Shown: positions 24,065-31,072 of the stretch, in pieces
How positions within the stretch are numbered: the stretch's first letter is position 1
Layout: each line of letters starts with the position of its first letter
Assembly: GCA_964593045.1 (NCBI GenBank)
Contig: CAZQJQ010000010.1
Span: forward strand, 1 to 38,589
Reading direction: 5' to 3'
Source of the DNA: JAOAHC01 sp964593045
GTDB taxonomy: Bacteria; Bacillota; Clostridia; TANB77; CAG-465
Length of the DNA stretch: 38,589 nucleotides
Position numbers and translations under genes: made by a program
Notes under the pieces: model-generated
The model's input: the letters and a program-made list of their open reading frames with translations, nothing else
Told to the model about the DNA's origin: nothing
Database searches by the model: none

Positions 24065-24301
24065 TTATTCGTTGTTTTTTATATATTCTACTACATCTCC
24101 AACTGTAGTTATTTTCTCTGCTTCTGCTTCTGGAATTTCCATATCAAACTCTTCTTCTAGAGCCATTATTAATTCCACAACATCAAGAGAATCTGCACCT
24201 AGATCATCAAGGAATGTTGTTTCCATTGTTATAGTAGAAGTATCTTCTATACCTAGTTGTTCAGATATAACTTCTTTTACTCTATCAAATATTTCCTCCA
24301 T
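24065..24301 (-). CDS. acpP: Acyl carrier protein
   Basis: ACP carries growing acyl chains on a 4'-phosphopantetheine arm in fatty acid synthesis. The 78-residue acidic protein has the invariant attachment motif GADSLD with Ser38, preceded by FLDDL and followed by VVELIMALEEEFDMEIP, all typical. GGGAGGTG precedes the ATG at 24301. It is monocistronic, with its own consensus promoter and a strong terminator, and lies directly upstream of rnc in a position common in Firmicutes (acpP-rnc). Confidence 0.97.
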   Translation of the reverse strand: MEEIFDRVKEVISEQLGIEDTSTITMETTFLDDLGADSLDVVELIMALEEEFDMEIPEAEAEKITTVGDVVEYIKNNE

Positions 24302-24331
24302 CTAATATACACCTCCCAAATCTATATCTGT

Positions 24332-24360
24332 ATTATCTAATATTATTTGCATATTGTCAA
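24332..24360 (-). promoter_or_regulatory. Promoter of acpP
   Basis: On the minus strand TTGACA (24360-24355), 17-base spacer, GATAAT (24337-24332): a consensus -35 and a near-consensus -10. Confidence 0.85.
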
Positions 24361-24445
24361 TAGTATTCACAAAAATTACAAAAAATTTTTTAAAATTATA
24401 ATTTATATATATTCTCCATATAATATATATGAAAGGATGAATTTT

Positions 24446-25063
24446 ATGGAAGCAAGTAATAACTCATATTTAGAACAAGGAATGCAAGATACAAATAGTG
24501 TCATTGCTATTAGTCAAGATGATTTAAATTCTTTTTCTAGTTATATAAATAAAAAAATAGCGGATTTTTTAAATTTACCTGATGGTCAAACTTTAGAAAA
24601 TGTTGATTGGAGCAGTTTTTCTAGTATTATTTCTTTAATTTCTGGTATGCTTATTACTGTATCCCTTACTGTATTTTTTCTTTGGTTGATTCGTGCTATT
24701 GCTCTATATACTATGGCAAAAAAGAATAAAGATGATCTTGCTTTTCTTAGTTTTATTCCTTATTCTTGTCTTTATACTATGGGAAAACTTGTAGGAAAAA
24801 CAAAACTTTTCTGGATTGATATATCAAAACCTGAATTAGTGCTACCAATTCTTGTTTTTTCTATGTATCTTCCTTTTGCTGCTCCTATTTCTCTATTTCT
24901 TTTTGTTTTAATATATAATTCTTTTTTATATAGAATATATCAAAATCAGTGTAAAAATTTTGCTGCATTGTTTACTTTCATTGGATTTTTACTTCCTTTT
25001 TTACAGCCGTTTATTCTATTTTTTATTCGTAATAGTAAAAAAGAAAAAAGTATATCAAGGTAA
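24446..25063 (+). CDS. Small polytopic membrane protein of unknown function
   Basis: The 205-residue protein has a polar N-terminus (about 1-60, Ser/Asn/Asp-rich) and about four transmembrane helices. Between helices one and two is the segment ALYTMAKKNKDDLAFLSFIPYSCLYTMGKLVG, which recalls a motif (small basic turn, then hydrophobic-Pro-x-x-x-hydrophobic-Tyr) seen in several uncharacterised Firmicutes membrane proteins. I choose the ATG at 24446 with AAAGG nine bases upstream; the frame is open 33 codons further but overlaps the acpP promoter. A TATAAT at 24425-24430 region may serve as -10 but the -35 is weak. Function unknown. Confidence 0.6.
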   Translation: MEASNNSYLEQGMQDTNSVIAISQDDLNSFSSYINKKIADFLNLPDGQTLENVDWSSFSSIISLISGMLITVSLTVFFLWLIRAIALYTMAKKNKDDLAFLSFIPYSCLYTMGKLVGKTKLFWIDISKPELVLPILVFSMYLPFAAPISLFLFVLIYNSFLYRIYQNQCKNFAALFTFIGFLLPFLQPFILFFIRNSKKEKSISR

Positions 25064-25097
25064 AAAAATACGTAGAATTAAAATCTACGTATTTTTT
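25063..25097. terminator. Bidirectional terminator
   Basis: A 14-bp perfect stem (25063-25076 with 25084-25097), loop ATTAAAA, has A/T runs on both flanks and lies between the ends of the plus-strand membrane protein gene and the minus-strand tuf gene. Confidence 0.88.
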
Positions 25098-25110
25098 ATT
25101 TCAAATAATA

Positions 25111-26313
25111 TTATTCTATTATATCTGCTACTGAACCAGCACCAACTGTTCTACCACCTTCACGGATAGCGAATTTTAGTCCTTTTTCTATAGCTATAGG
25201 AGTTATAAGTTTTATTTTCATTGTAACGTTATCTCCTGGCATTACCATTTCTTTTTCTTTTGGTAATTCTATAACACCTGTAACATCAGTTGTTCTGAAG
25301 TAAAATTGTGGTCTGTATCCTTGGAAGAATGGAGTATGTCTACCACCTTCTTCTTTAGTTAATACATATACATTAGCTTCAAATTCAGTGTGTGGTTTTA
25401 TAGAACCTGGTTTTGCAAGAACTTGACCTCTTTCGATTTCATTTCTTTGAACTCCTCTTAGAAGTAATCCTGCATTATCACCAGCGTTAGCAGAATCTAG
25501 TTCTTTTCTGAACATTTCAATTCCTGTTACAACTGTTTTTCTAAGTTCTGTTGTAAGACCAACTAATTCAACTTCTTCACCAATTTTTAAAGTTCCTCTT
25601 TCTATTCTTCCTGTTGCAACTGTACCTCTACCTGTTATAGTGAATACATCTTCAACTGGCATTAAGAAAGGTTTATCTGTATCTCTTTCTGGTGTTGGAA
25701 TATATGTGTCTATTGTTTCTAATAATTCTTTTATTGGAGCATATTCTGGTGCTTCTGGATCTTTAGAAGTACATTCTAGAACTTTTAAAGCAGATCCTTT
25801 TATTATTGGAGTAGTATCTCCTGGGAAATTATATTTATTTAATAGGTCTCTTATATCCATTTCAACTAATTCTAATAGTTCAGGATCATCAACCATATCA
25901 CATTTATTCATAAATACAACAATGTATTTAACACCAACTTGGCTAGCAAGTAATATATGTTCTCTTGTTTGTGGCATTGGACCATCAGCAGCAGAAACAA
26001 CTAGTACTGCTCCATCCATTTGTGCTGCACCTGTTATCATATTTTTAACATAGTCAGCGTGTCCTGGACAGTCAACATGTGCATAATGTCTGTTTGCTGT
26101 TTCATATTCTACGTGAGCTGTAGAGATAGTGATTCCTCTTGATCTTTCTTCTGGAGCTGCATCGATTTGGTCGTATGCCTTAAATTCTGCTCCACCTGTT
26201 AAACTACAATATTTAGTTATTGCAGCTGTTAATGTTGTTTTACCATGGTCAACGTGACCTATAGTACCAATATTAGCGTGTGGCTTATTTCTTTCAAATT
26301 TAGCTTTTGCCAT
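25111..26313 (-). CDS. tuf: Elongation factor Tu
   Basis: EF-Tu delivers aminoacyl-tRNA to the ribosome. The 400-residue protein is full length with GHVDHGKT (19-26), DCPGHADYV, NKCDMVDD and the three EF-Tu domains, ending GAGSVADIIE. AAGGAGG precedes the ATG. It has its own promoter (26377-26405), so it can be transcribed independently of the rpsL-rpsG-fusA operon that precedes it. A bidirectional terminator lies just beyond its stop codon. Nothing unusual is seen in the protein. Confidence 0.99.
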   Translation of the reverse strand: MAKAKFERNKPHANIGTIGHVDHGKTTLTAAITKYCSLTGGAEFKAYDQIDAAPEERSRGITISTAHVEYETANRHYAHVDCPGHADYVKNMITGAAQMDGAVLVVSAADGPMPQTREHILLASQVGVKYIVVFMNKCDMVDDPELLELVEMDIRDLLNKYNFPGDTTPIIKGSALKVLECTSKDPEAPEYAPIKELLETIDTYIPTPERDTDKPFLMPVEDVFTITGRGTVATGRIERGTLKIGEEVELVGLTTELRKTVVTGIEMFRKELDSANAGDNAGLLLRGVQRNEIERGQVLAKPGSIKPHTEFEANVYVLTKEEGGRHTPFFQGYRPQFYFRTTDVTGVIELPKEKEMVMPGDNVTMKIKLITPIAIEKGLKFAIREGGRTVGAGSVADIIE

Positions 26314-26341
26314 TTTAAATTCCTCCTTATTTTATCCTTTT

Positions 26342-26365
26342 ACTTAATGCTATAAATTAAGCATC
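26342..26365 (-). promoter_or_regulatory. tuf leader with two mutually exclusive hairpins
   Basis: In the minus-strand leader, ATGCT(8-base loop)AGCAT and CTTAAT(7-base loop)ATTAAG share sequence and cannot form together. Both are short and AT-rich. They could modulate tuf translation or mRNA stability, or be chance. Confidence 0.25.
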
Positions 26366-26376
26366 AATTTGATAGT

Positions 26377-26405
26377 ATTTTACTATATATTTAATATTTT
26401 TGCAA
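26377..26405 (-). promoter_or_regulatory. Promoter of tuf
   Basis: On the minus strand TTGCAA (26405-26400), 17-base spacer, TAAAAT (26382-26377), located in the fusA-tuf gap. Confidence 0.75.
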
Positions 26406-26438
26406 GTAAATTTGCTTAAAAATACAAAATATTTTAAA

Positions 26439-28523
26439 TTAATCTTGTTTTTTTGATCTACTTGCTACAATAGTTTCCAAAACAGATTTTGGAACTTCTT
26501 CATAATGACTTGGTTCCATTGCATATATTCCTCTACCTTGAGTTTTAGATCTAAGATCTGTAGCATATCCAAACATTTCTGCTAGTGGAACTAAAGCATG
26601 TATTATTTGAGTTCCTTGAACTGAATCCATACCTTCCATTCTTCCACGTCTAGAATTTATATCTCCTATAACGTCACCCATGTATTCTTCTGGTACAGTT
26701 ACTTCAACTTTCATTATTGGCTCAAGTAATACAGAACCTGCTTGACGACATCCTTCTTTAAATGCCATAGAACCTGCAACTTTAAATGCCATTTCAGATG
26801 AATCAACATCATGATATGAACCATCTACAAGTGCAACTTTTATATCTACAACAGGATATCCAGCAAGTATACCTGCTTTCATAGCTTCTTGTATTCCATC
26901 ATCAGTTGGTTTAACGTATTCTTTAGGAACAACACCACCAACAATTTTAGATTCAAATGAGTATCCTTTTCCTTGCTCATTTGGTTCCATTTCAAGCCAT
27001 ACATGACCATATTGTCCTTTACCACCTGATTGACGTATAAATTTACCTTCAACTCTAACAGGCTTTCTAATTGTTTCTTTGTATGCAACTTGTGGTTTAC
27101 CAATATTTGCTTCGACTTTAAATTCTCTCTTCATTCTATCTACAATTATATCTAAGTGTAGTTCACCCATACCTGCTATAATTGTTTGACCTGTTTCTTG
27201 ATCTGTATATGTTCTAAATGAAGGATCTTCTTCTGCAAGTTTTGCAAGTGCTATACCCATTTTTTCTTGGTCTGCTTTTGATTTTGGTTCAACAGCTATG
27301 TGTATAACTGGTTCTGGAAATTCTATTGATTCTAGAATTATTGGATGATCTTCATCACACAATGTATCTCCTGTTACAACATCTTTTAAACCAACTGCAC
27401 AAGCAATATCTCCAGCATATACTTTATTAATATCTTTTCTAGAGTTTGCATGCATTTGAATAATTCTTCCTATTCTTTCTTTTTTTCCTTTATTTGCATT
27501 TAACACATATGATCCACTTTCTAAAGTTCCTGAATATACTCTAAAGAAAGTAAGTTTTCCAACATAAGGATCAGTCATTATTTTAAATGCAAGAGCTGCA
27601 AATGGTTCTTCATCAGATGTAATTCTTTCAGATTCTTCACCATCTTCTAATACACCTTTTATATGAGGTACATCAAGTGGTGATGGCATATATTCTACAA
27701 TATCATCTAATAATTTTTGAACTCCTTTATTTTTATATGAACTTCCACATGTTACAGGTACTAATTTACCAGCTATTGTAGCTGCTCTTATAGCTCTTCT
27801 GATTTCATCAGCTGTTATTTCGTTACCATCTAGATATTTCATCATCAATTCTTCATCATGATCTGCAACTGCTTCTATTAAAATATTTCTATATTCTTCA
27901 GCTTGTGCTACCATATCTTCAGGAATTGATTCTTCTCTTATATCTGTTCCTAAATCGTTATAATATACATATGCTTTCATAGAAACTAAATCAACTAATC
28001 CTTTAAAGCCATCTTCTTTTCCTATTGGAAGAGCTATAGCTACAGCGTTTGCTTTTAATCTCTCTTTTAATTGTTTTATACACATGTAAAAATCTGCACC
28101 TGTTGTATCCATTTTATTTACATATACCATTCTTGGTACATTGTATTTATTTGCTTGTCTCCAAACAGTTTCAGATTGAGGTTGAACTCCTCCTTTAGCA
28201 CATAAAACAGTTACAGAACCATCTAGCACTCTAAGTGATCTTTCAACTTCTATTGTAAAGTCAACGTGTCCTGGAGTATCTATTATATTTATTCTGGTAT
28301 TATTCCAAAAACATGTTGTTGCAGCAGATGTGATTGTTATACCTCTTTCTTGTTCTTGATCCATCCAATCCATTGTTGCAGCACCTTCATGAACTTCACC
28401 GATTTTATGGTTAACACCTGTATAAAAAAGTATTCTTTCTGTTGTAGTTGTTTTACCAGCATCTATGTGAGCCATAATACCTATATTTCTTGTTCTTTCA
28501 AGTGAATATTCTCTATTTGACAC
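26439..28523 (-). CDS. fusA: Elongation factor G
   Basis: EF-G is the GTPase that drives ribosomal translocation and, with RRF, recycling. The 694-residue protein has the G1 motif AHIDAGKTTT, DTPGHVDF, NKMD and all five EF-G domains, ending with GRGIYAMEPSHYEEVP. I set the start to GTG at 28523, preceded by AAGGAGG seven bases away; the frame is open six codons further but that start overlaps no ribosome binding site. It follows rpsG closely and is cotranscribed with rpsL and rpsG. Confidence 0.98.
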   Translation of the reverse strand: MSNREYSLERTRNIGIMAHIDAGKTTTTERILFYTGVNHKIGEVHEGAATMDWMDQEQERGITITSAATTCFWNNTRINIIDTPGHVDFTIEVERSLRVLDGSVTVLCAKGGVQPQSETVWRQANKYNVPRMVYVNKMDTTGADFYMCIKQLKERLKANAVAIALPIGKEDGFKGLVDLVSMKAYVYYNDLGTDIREESIPEDMVAQAEEYRNILIEAVADHDEELMMKYLDGNEITADEIRRAIRAATIAGKLVPVTCGSSYKNKGVQKLLDDIVEYMPSPLDVPHIKGVLEDGEESERITSDEEPFAALAFKIMTDPYVGKLTFFRVYSGTLESGSYVLNANKGKKERIGRIIQMHANSRKDINKVYAGDIACAVGLKDVVTGDTLCDEDHPIILESIEFPEPVIHIAVEPKSKADQEKMGIALAKLAEEDPSFRTYTDQETGQTIIAGMGELHLDIIVDRMKREFKVEANIGKPQVAYKETIRKPVRVEGKFIRQSGGKGQYGHVWLEMEPNEQGKGYSFESKIVGGVVPKEYVKPTDDGIQEAMKAGILAGYPVVDIKVALVDGSYHDVDSSEMAFKVAGSMAFKEGCRQAGSVLLEPIMKVEVTVPEEYMGDVIGDINSRRGRMEGMDSVQGTQIIHALVPLAEMFGYATDLRSKTQGRGIYAMEPSHYEEVPKSVLETIVASRSKKQD

Positions 28524-28547
28524 TTGTTTTCCTCCTTTCACACAAAA

Positions 28548-29018
28548 TTAAAATCTATAGTGAGCAAATGCACGATTTGCTTCAGCCATTTTATGCGTAT
28601 CTTCTTTTTTCTTAAATGCTGCTCCTTGATTATTTATTGCATCCATAATTTCAGCAGCTAATTTTTTCTCCATACCATGTTCATTTCTTTTTCTAGCATA
28701 CTCAACTAACCATCTTATAGCTAGCGACTGTTTTCTTTCAGCCCTTATTTCCATAGGAACTTGATATGTAGCTCCACCCACTCTTCTTGCTTTTACTTCT
28801 AAAGCAGGAGTAATATTTGATAATGCTTGTTCAAAAGCATCTATTGCTTCTCTTCCTGTTTTTTCTGCAACAATATTAAAAGCATCATATACTATCTTTT
28901 GAGCAGTAGATTTTTTACCGTCCCACATAACTTTATTTATAAGTTTTGTTACAACTTTTGAGTTATATAGTGGATCTGGCATAATTTCTCTTTTTGCTAT
29001 ATGTCCTTTTCTTGGCAC
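28548..29018 (-). CDS. rpsG: 30S ribosomal protein S7
   Basis: S7 nucleates the 30S head and contacts the exit-site tRNA. The 156-residue protein starts PRKGHIAKREI and contains the core GGATYQVP and RWLVEYARKR segments. GTG at 29018 follows AGGAGGG with seven bases spacing. It is the second gene of the str operon. In E. coli S7 represses this operon by binding the rpsL-rpsG gap; here that gap is 119 bases and holds two hairpins, but conservation of the S7 site is not evident. Confidence 0.98.
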   Translation of the reverse strand: MPRKGHIAKREIMPDPLYNSKVVTKLINKVMWDGKKSTAQKIVYDAFNIVAEKTGREAIDAFEQALSNITPALEVKARRVGGATYQVPMEIRAERKQSLAIRWLVEYARKRNEHGMEKKLAAEIMDAINNQGAAFKKKEDTHKMAEANRAFAHYRF

Positions 29019-29042
29019 TGTTCTTCCCTCCTTATTATAATT

Positions 29043-29089
29043 TTTATAGATCTAAATCTATAAAGGTACTCAAAAACTTTTTGTTTTTG
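29043..29089 (-). promoter_or_regulatory. Two hairpins in the rpsL-rpsG intercistronic region
   Basis: A 9-bp perfect stem (29043-29051 with 29056-29064) and a 7-bp perfect stem (29071-29077 with 29083-29089) lie in the 119-base gap ahead of rpsG. Neither is followed by a classic terminator T-tract on the minus strand. They may be an S7 autoregulatory site, an RNA-processing site, or spacer structure. Confidence 0.4.
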
Positions 29090-29137
29090 TAAGTGCAAGT
29101 CTAAAATATATATTAAACTTAAGCACCTATTTAACTA

Positions 29138-29554
29138 TTATTTTTTCTTTGCTTTTTTAGCACCATATTTTGATTTTGATTGTACACGTCCAGCAACACC
29201 TGCTGTATCAAGTACTCCTCTTACAATGTGGTATCTAACACCTGGTAAATCTTTAACTCTTCCACCTCTAATTAAAACAACACTGTGTTCTTGTAGATTG
29301 TGACCAATACCTGGTATATACGCTGTTACTTCCATTGTATTTGTTAGTCTTACCCTTGCAACTTTACGTAAAGCTGAGTTGGGTTTCTTAGGAGTTTGGG
29401 TTTTAACAACTGTACAAACACCTCTTTTTTGTGGTGAAGACAAATTTGTAGACAATTTTTTTCTTGTGTTATATCCTCTTTGTAAAGCAGGAGATTTAGA
29501 TTTTGTTGTCTTATCTTGTCTTCCCTTTCTAACTAATTGGCTAAATGTAGGCAC
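29138..29554 (-). CDS. rpsL: 30S ribosomal protein S12
   Basis: S12 is at the decoding centre. The 138-residue protein has the invariant TPKKPNSALRKVARV and GVRYHIVRG segments; the Lys residues where streptomycin resistance mutations fall are the normal ones. GTG at 29554 follows AAGGAGGTG. The C-terminus is a basic extension (YGAKKAKKK). It heads the rpsL-rpsG-fusA operon behind its own promoter and a leader dyad. Confidence 0.98.
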   Translation of the reverse strand: MPTFSQLVRKGRQDKTTKSKSPALQRGYNTRKKLSTNLSSPQKRGVCTVVKTQTPKKPNSALRKVARVRLTNTMEVTAYIPGIGHNLQEHSVVLIRGGRVKDLPGVRYHIVRGVLDTAGVAGRVQSKSKYGAKKAKKK

Positions 29555-29570
29555 TTTAAGTTCACCTCCT

Positions 29571-29619
29571 TAAAAAAATATACATTGCACATAGATTTAT
29601 ATCTATTAATGCAATGTAT
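29571..29619 (-). promoter_or_regulatory. Leader dyad with T-tract upstream of rpsL
   Basis: An inverted repeat with 10-bp outer arms (29619-29610 and 29589-29580) and 6-bp inner arms (29606-29601 and 29596-29591) is followed on the minus strand by ATTTTTTTA and then directly by AAGGAGG. The outer arm starts right after the promoter -10, so only part is transcribed from that promoter. It may be an attenuator or an operator. Confidence 0.45.
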
Positions 29620-29648
29620 ATTATACTAAATTTATACGCATAAGTCAA
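29620..29648 (-). promoter_or_regulatory. Promoter of rpsL-rpsG-fusA
   Basis: On the minus strand TTGACT (29648-29643), 17-base spacer, TATAAT (29625-29620): a strong sigma-A promoter in the gap after the transglutaminase-like gene. Confidence 0.85.
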
Positions 29649-29693
29649 TAAAAACAAGGAATTTTATGCATTTTGAAACAAATTTGTAATAAT

Positions 29694-30884
29694 TTATTTT
29701 ACTACAATATATGAATTTAAAACATTATAATAATTAACCGTACTAACCTTGCTATTTGCATATCCATTAAAGTTAATTTTATATAACGTTTTGCTCATTT
29801 TTGAAGGCACATCATCTATATTGTCTATAGCAAACTCCAAAGTAGGCAAATTACTTTGTTTTTGAACTATATCTTCTAATTTATCAGAAAAAATATCAGT
29901 TCCGTATATATAATAATTATAGTATTTATAATAATTGTATGTCTCATCTGTTGCTTTAGGAATATCATAAGTTGTATCTATAATATGTGATTTTAAAATC
30001 ATTTCATCTGTTGCATTAAAATATGTGTGTACTACTATGCTTTCTCCATCTTTCGTTTCTTTTATAAGTTTATTAGAAGTTAAATCAACATGATACCAAC
30101 TATTTGCTATCTTTACCATATTCCAAGCATGTGCTTGTTCTTCTAGCATACCGCTTACTAATATACTTTGTATACCCACTCTATCTAAAACCAATTGTAA
30201 AGCTTTAGTAAAGCCATCACAAACGGCTTCTTTTTCTATTAGAGCGCCATAACTTGTGTGATATACATCTGGAATATTTTCCATTTTATCAAACTTGTAA
30301 TACACAGAGTTTCTACCAATTATATCGTGAAGATATAACTCTTTTTCAAAGTCATTTTTTGAATCTAAATTTGCGGTATATTCTTTTATTAGATTATCTA
30401 AAGTATTTAAGTTAGTTTCAAGTTCAGCCATATTAGCGACACTATATTCTAAATTAATATCAAGTGAATATGATACTATTTTACTTGAAAATACCATAGT
30501 GTATTTCGGATTTAAATAAAAAACTTCTGGATGATCAGTAAAAAAAGCTTCCATAGCATATGAGACATCTTTTGCAGCCACAGTTTCATCATCTTTCTCA
30601 TATCCTGAAACACTTGCTGTCTTATCTAATTTACTAACACTTTTTGCTATACTAGAATATATTTCTTTTTGTTTGTCTGTAAGTAATAAGTAGTAATAAT
30701 CTGCTTCTTGTATTTGTAATCTGTTTACTTTAAAATCATTAGTATATACAAAATTATTATCCGCTGTTATATCACTTACAAAATTAGTTGTTACATCTAC
30801 AACATTAACATTATTTACTTTTAAGAAATATACTCCTGTTATAACCAGGACACACACTGCTAATACCTTTAAAAATTTTTTCAT
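29694..30884 (-). CDS. Secreted or membrane-anchored transglutaminase-like protein
   Basis: The 396-residue protein has a basic start and a hydrophobic helix (about 4-21) that would act as a signal or anchor, followed by a long extracytoplasmic region. A transglutaminase/protease-like core lies around residues 205-275, with Cys222 (EAVCDGFTKA), His252 (QAHAWNMVK) and Asp267 (WYHVDLTSN) forming a complete catalytic triad. It could be a peptidase or cross-linking enzyme acting on wall or surface proteins. It sits between rpoC and rpsL, interrupting a conserved translation/transcription gene block, and has its own promoter. Confidence 0.78.
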   Translation of the reverse strand: MKKFLKVLAVCVLVITGVYFLKVNNVNVVDVTTNFVSDITADNNFVYTNDFKVNRLQIQEADYYYLLLTDKQKEIYSSIAKSVSKLDKTASVSGYEKDDETVAAKDVSYAMEAFFTDHPEVFYLNPKYTMVFSSKIVSYSLDINLEYSVANMAELETNLNTLDNLIKEYTANLDSKNDFEKELYLHDIIGRNSVYYKFDKMENIPDVYHTSYGALIEKEAVCDGFTKALQLVLDRVGIQSILVSGMLEEQAHAWNMVKIANSWYHVDLTSNKLIKETKDGESIVVHTYFNATDEMILKSHIIDTTYDIPKATDETYNYYKYYNYYIYGTDIFSDKLEDIVQKQSNLPTLEFAIDNIDDVPSKMSKTLYKINFNGYANSKVSTVNYYNVLNSYIVVK

Positions 30885-30902
30885 AAACTACCTCACAAAT
30901 AT

Positions 30903-30931
30903 ATTTTATTATATATTTTCTTTATTTGCAA
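30903..30931 (-). promoter_or_regulatory. Promoter of the transglutaminase-like gene
   Basis: On the minus strand TTGCAA (30931-30926), 17-base spacer, TAAAAT (30908-30903), with a leader of about 15 bases containing GAGGT. Confidence 0.7.
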
Positions 30932-30973
30932 CTATAAATAAAAAAAATTAAAAAACATATATAAATACAAACA

Positions 30974-31021
30974 TATATAAAATGTTGAGGTAAGTTATTT
31001 TTCACCCCAACATTTTATATA
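30974..31021 (-). terminator. rpoBC terminator hairpin; second copy of the shared CACCCCAACATTT element
   Basis: A 14-bp perfect inverted repeat (30974-30987 with 31008-31021), extended by a G-T wobble and 3 more pairs, encloses a 12-base loop. The minus-strand sequence beyond it is T-rich, so it likely ends the rpoBC transcript. It contains CACCCCAACATTT (31003-31015), also found at 28-40. Confidence 0.65.
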
Positions 31022-31072
31022 ATAATCTGTATTTTAACATTTTACCTTTTCTATTAACTTACACAATTATTG

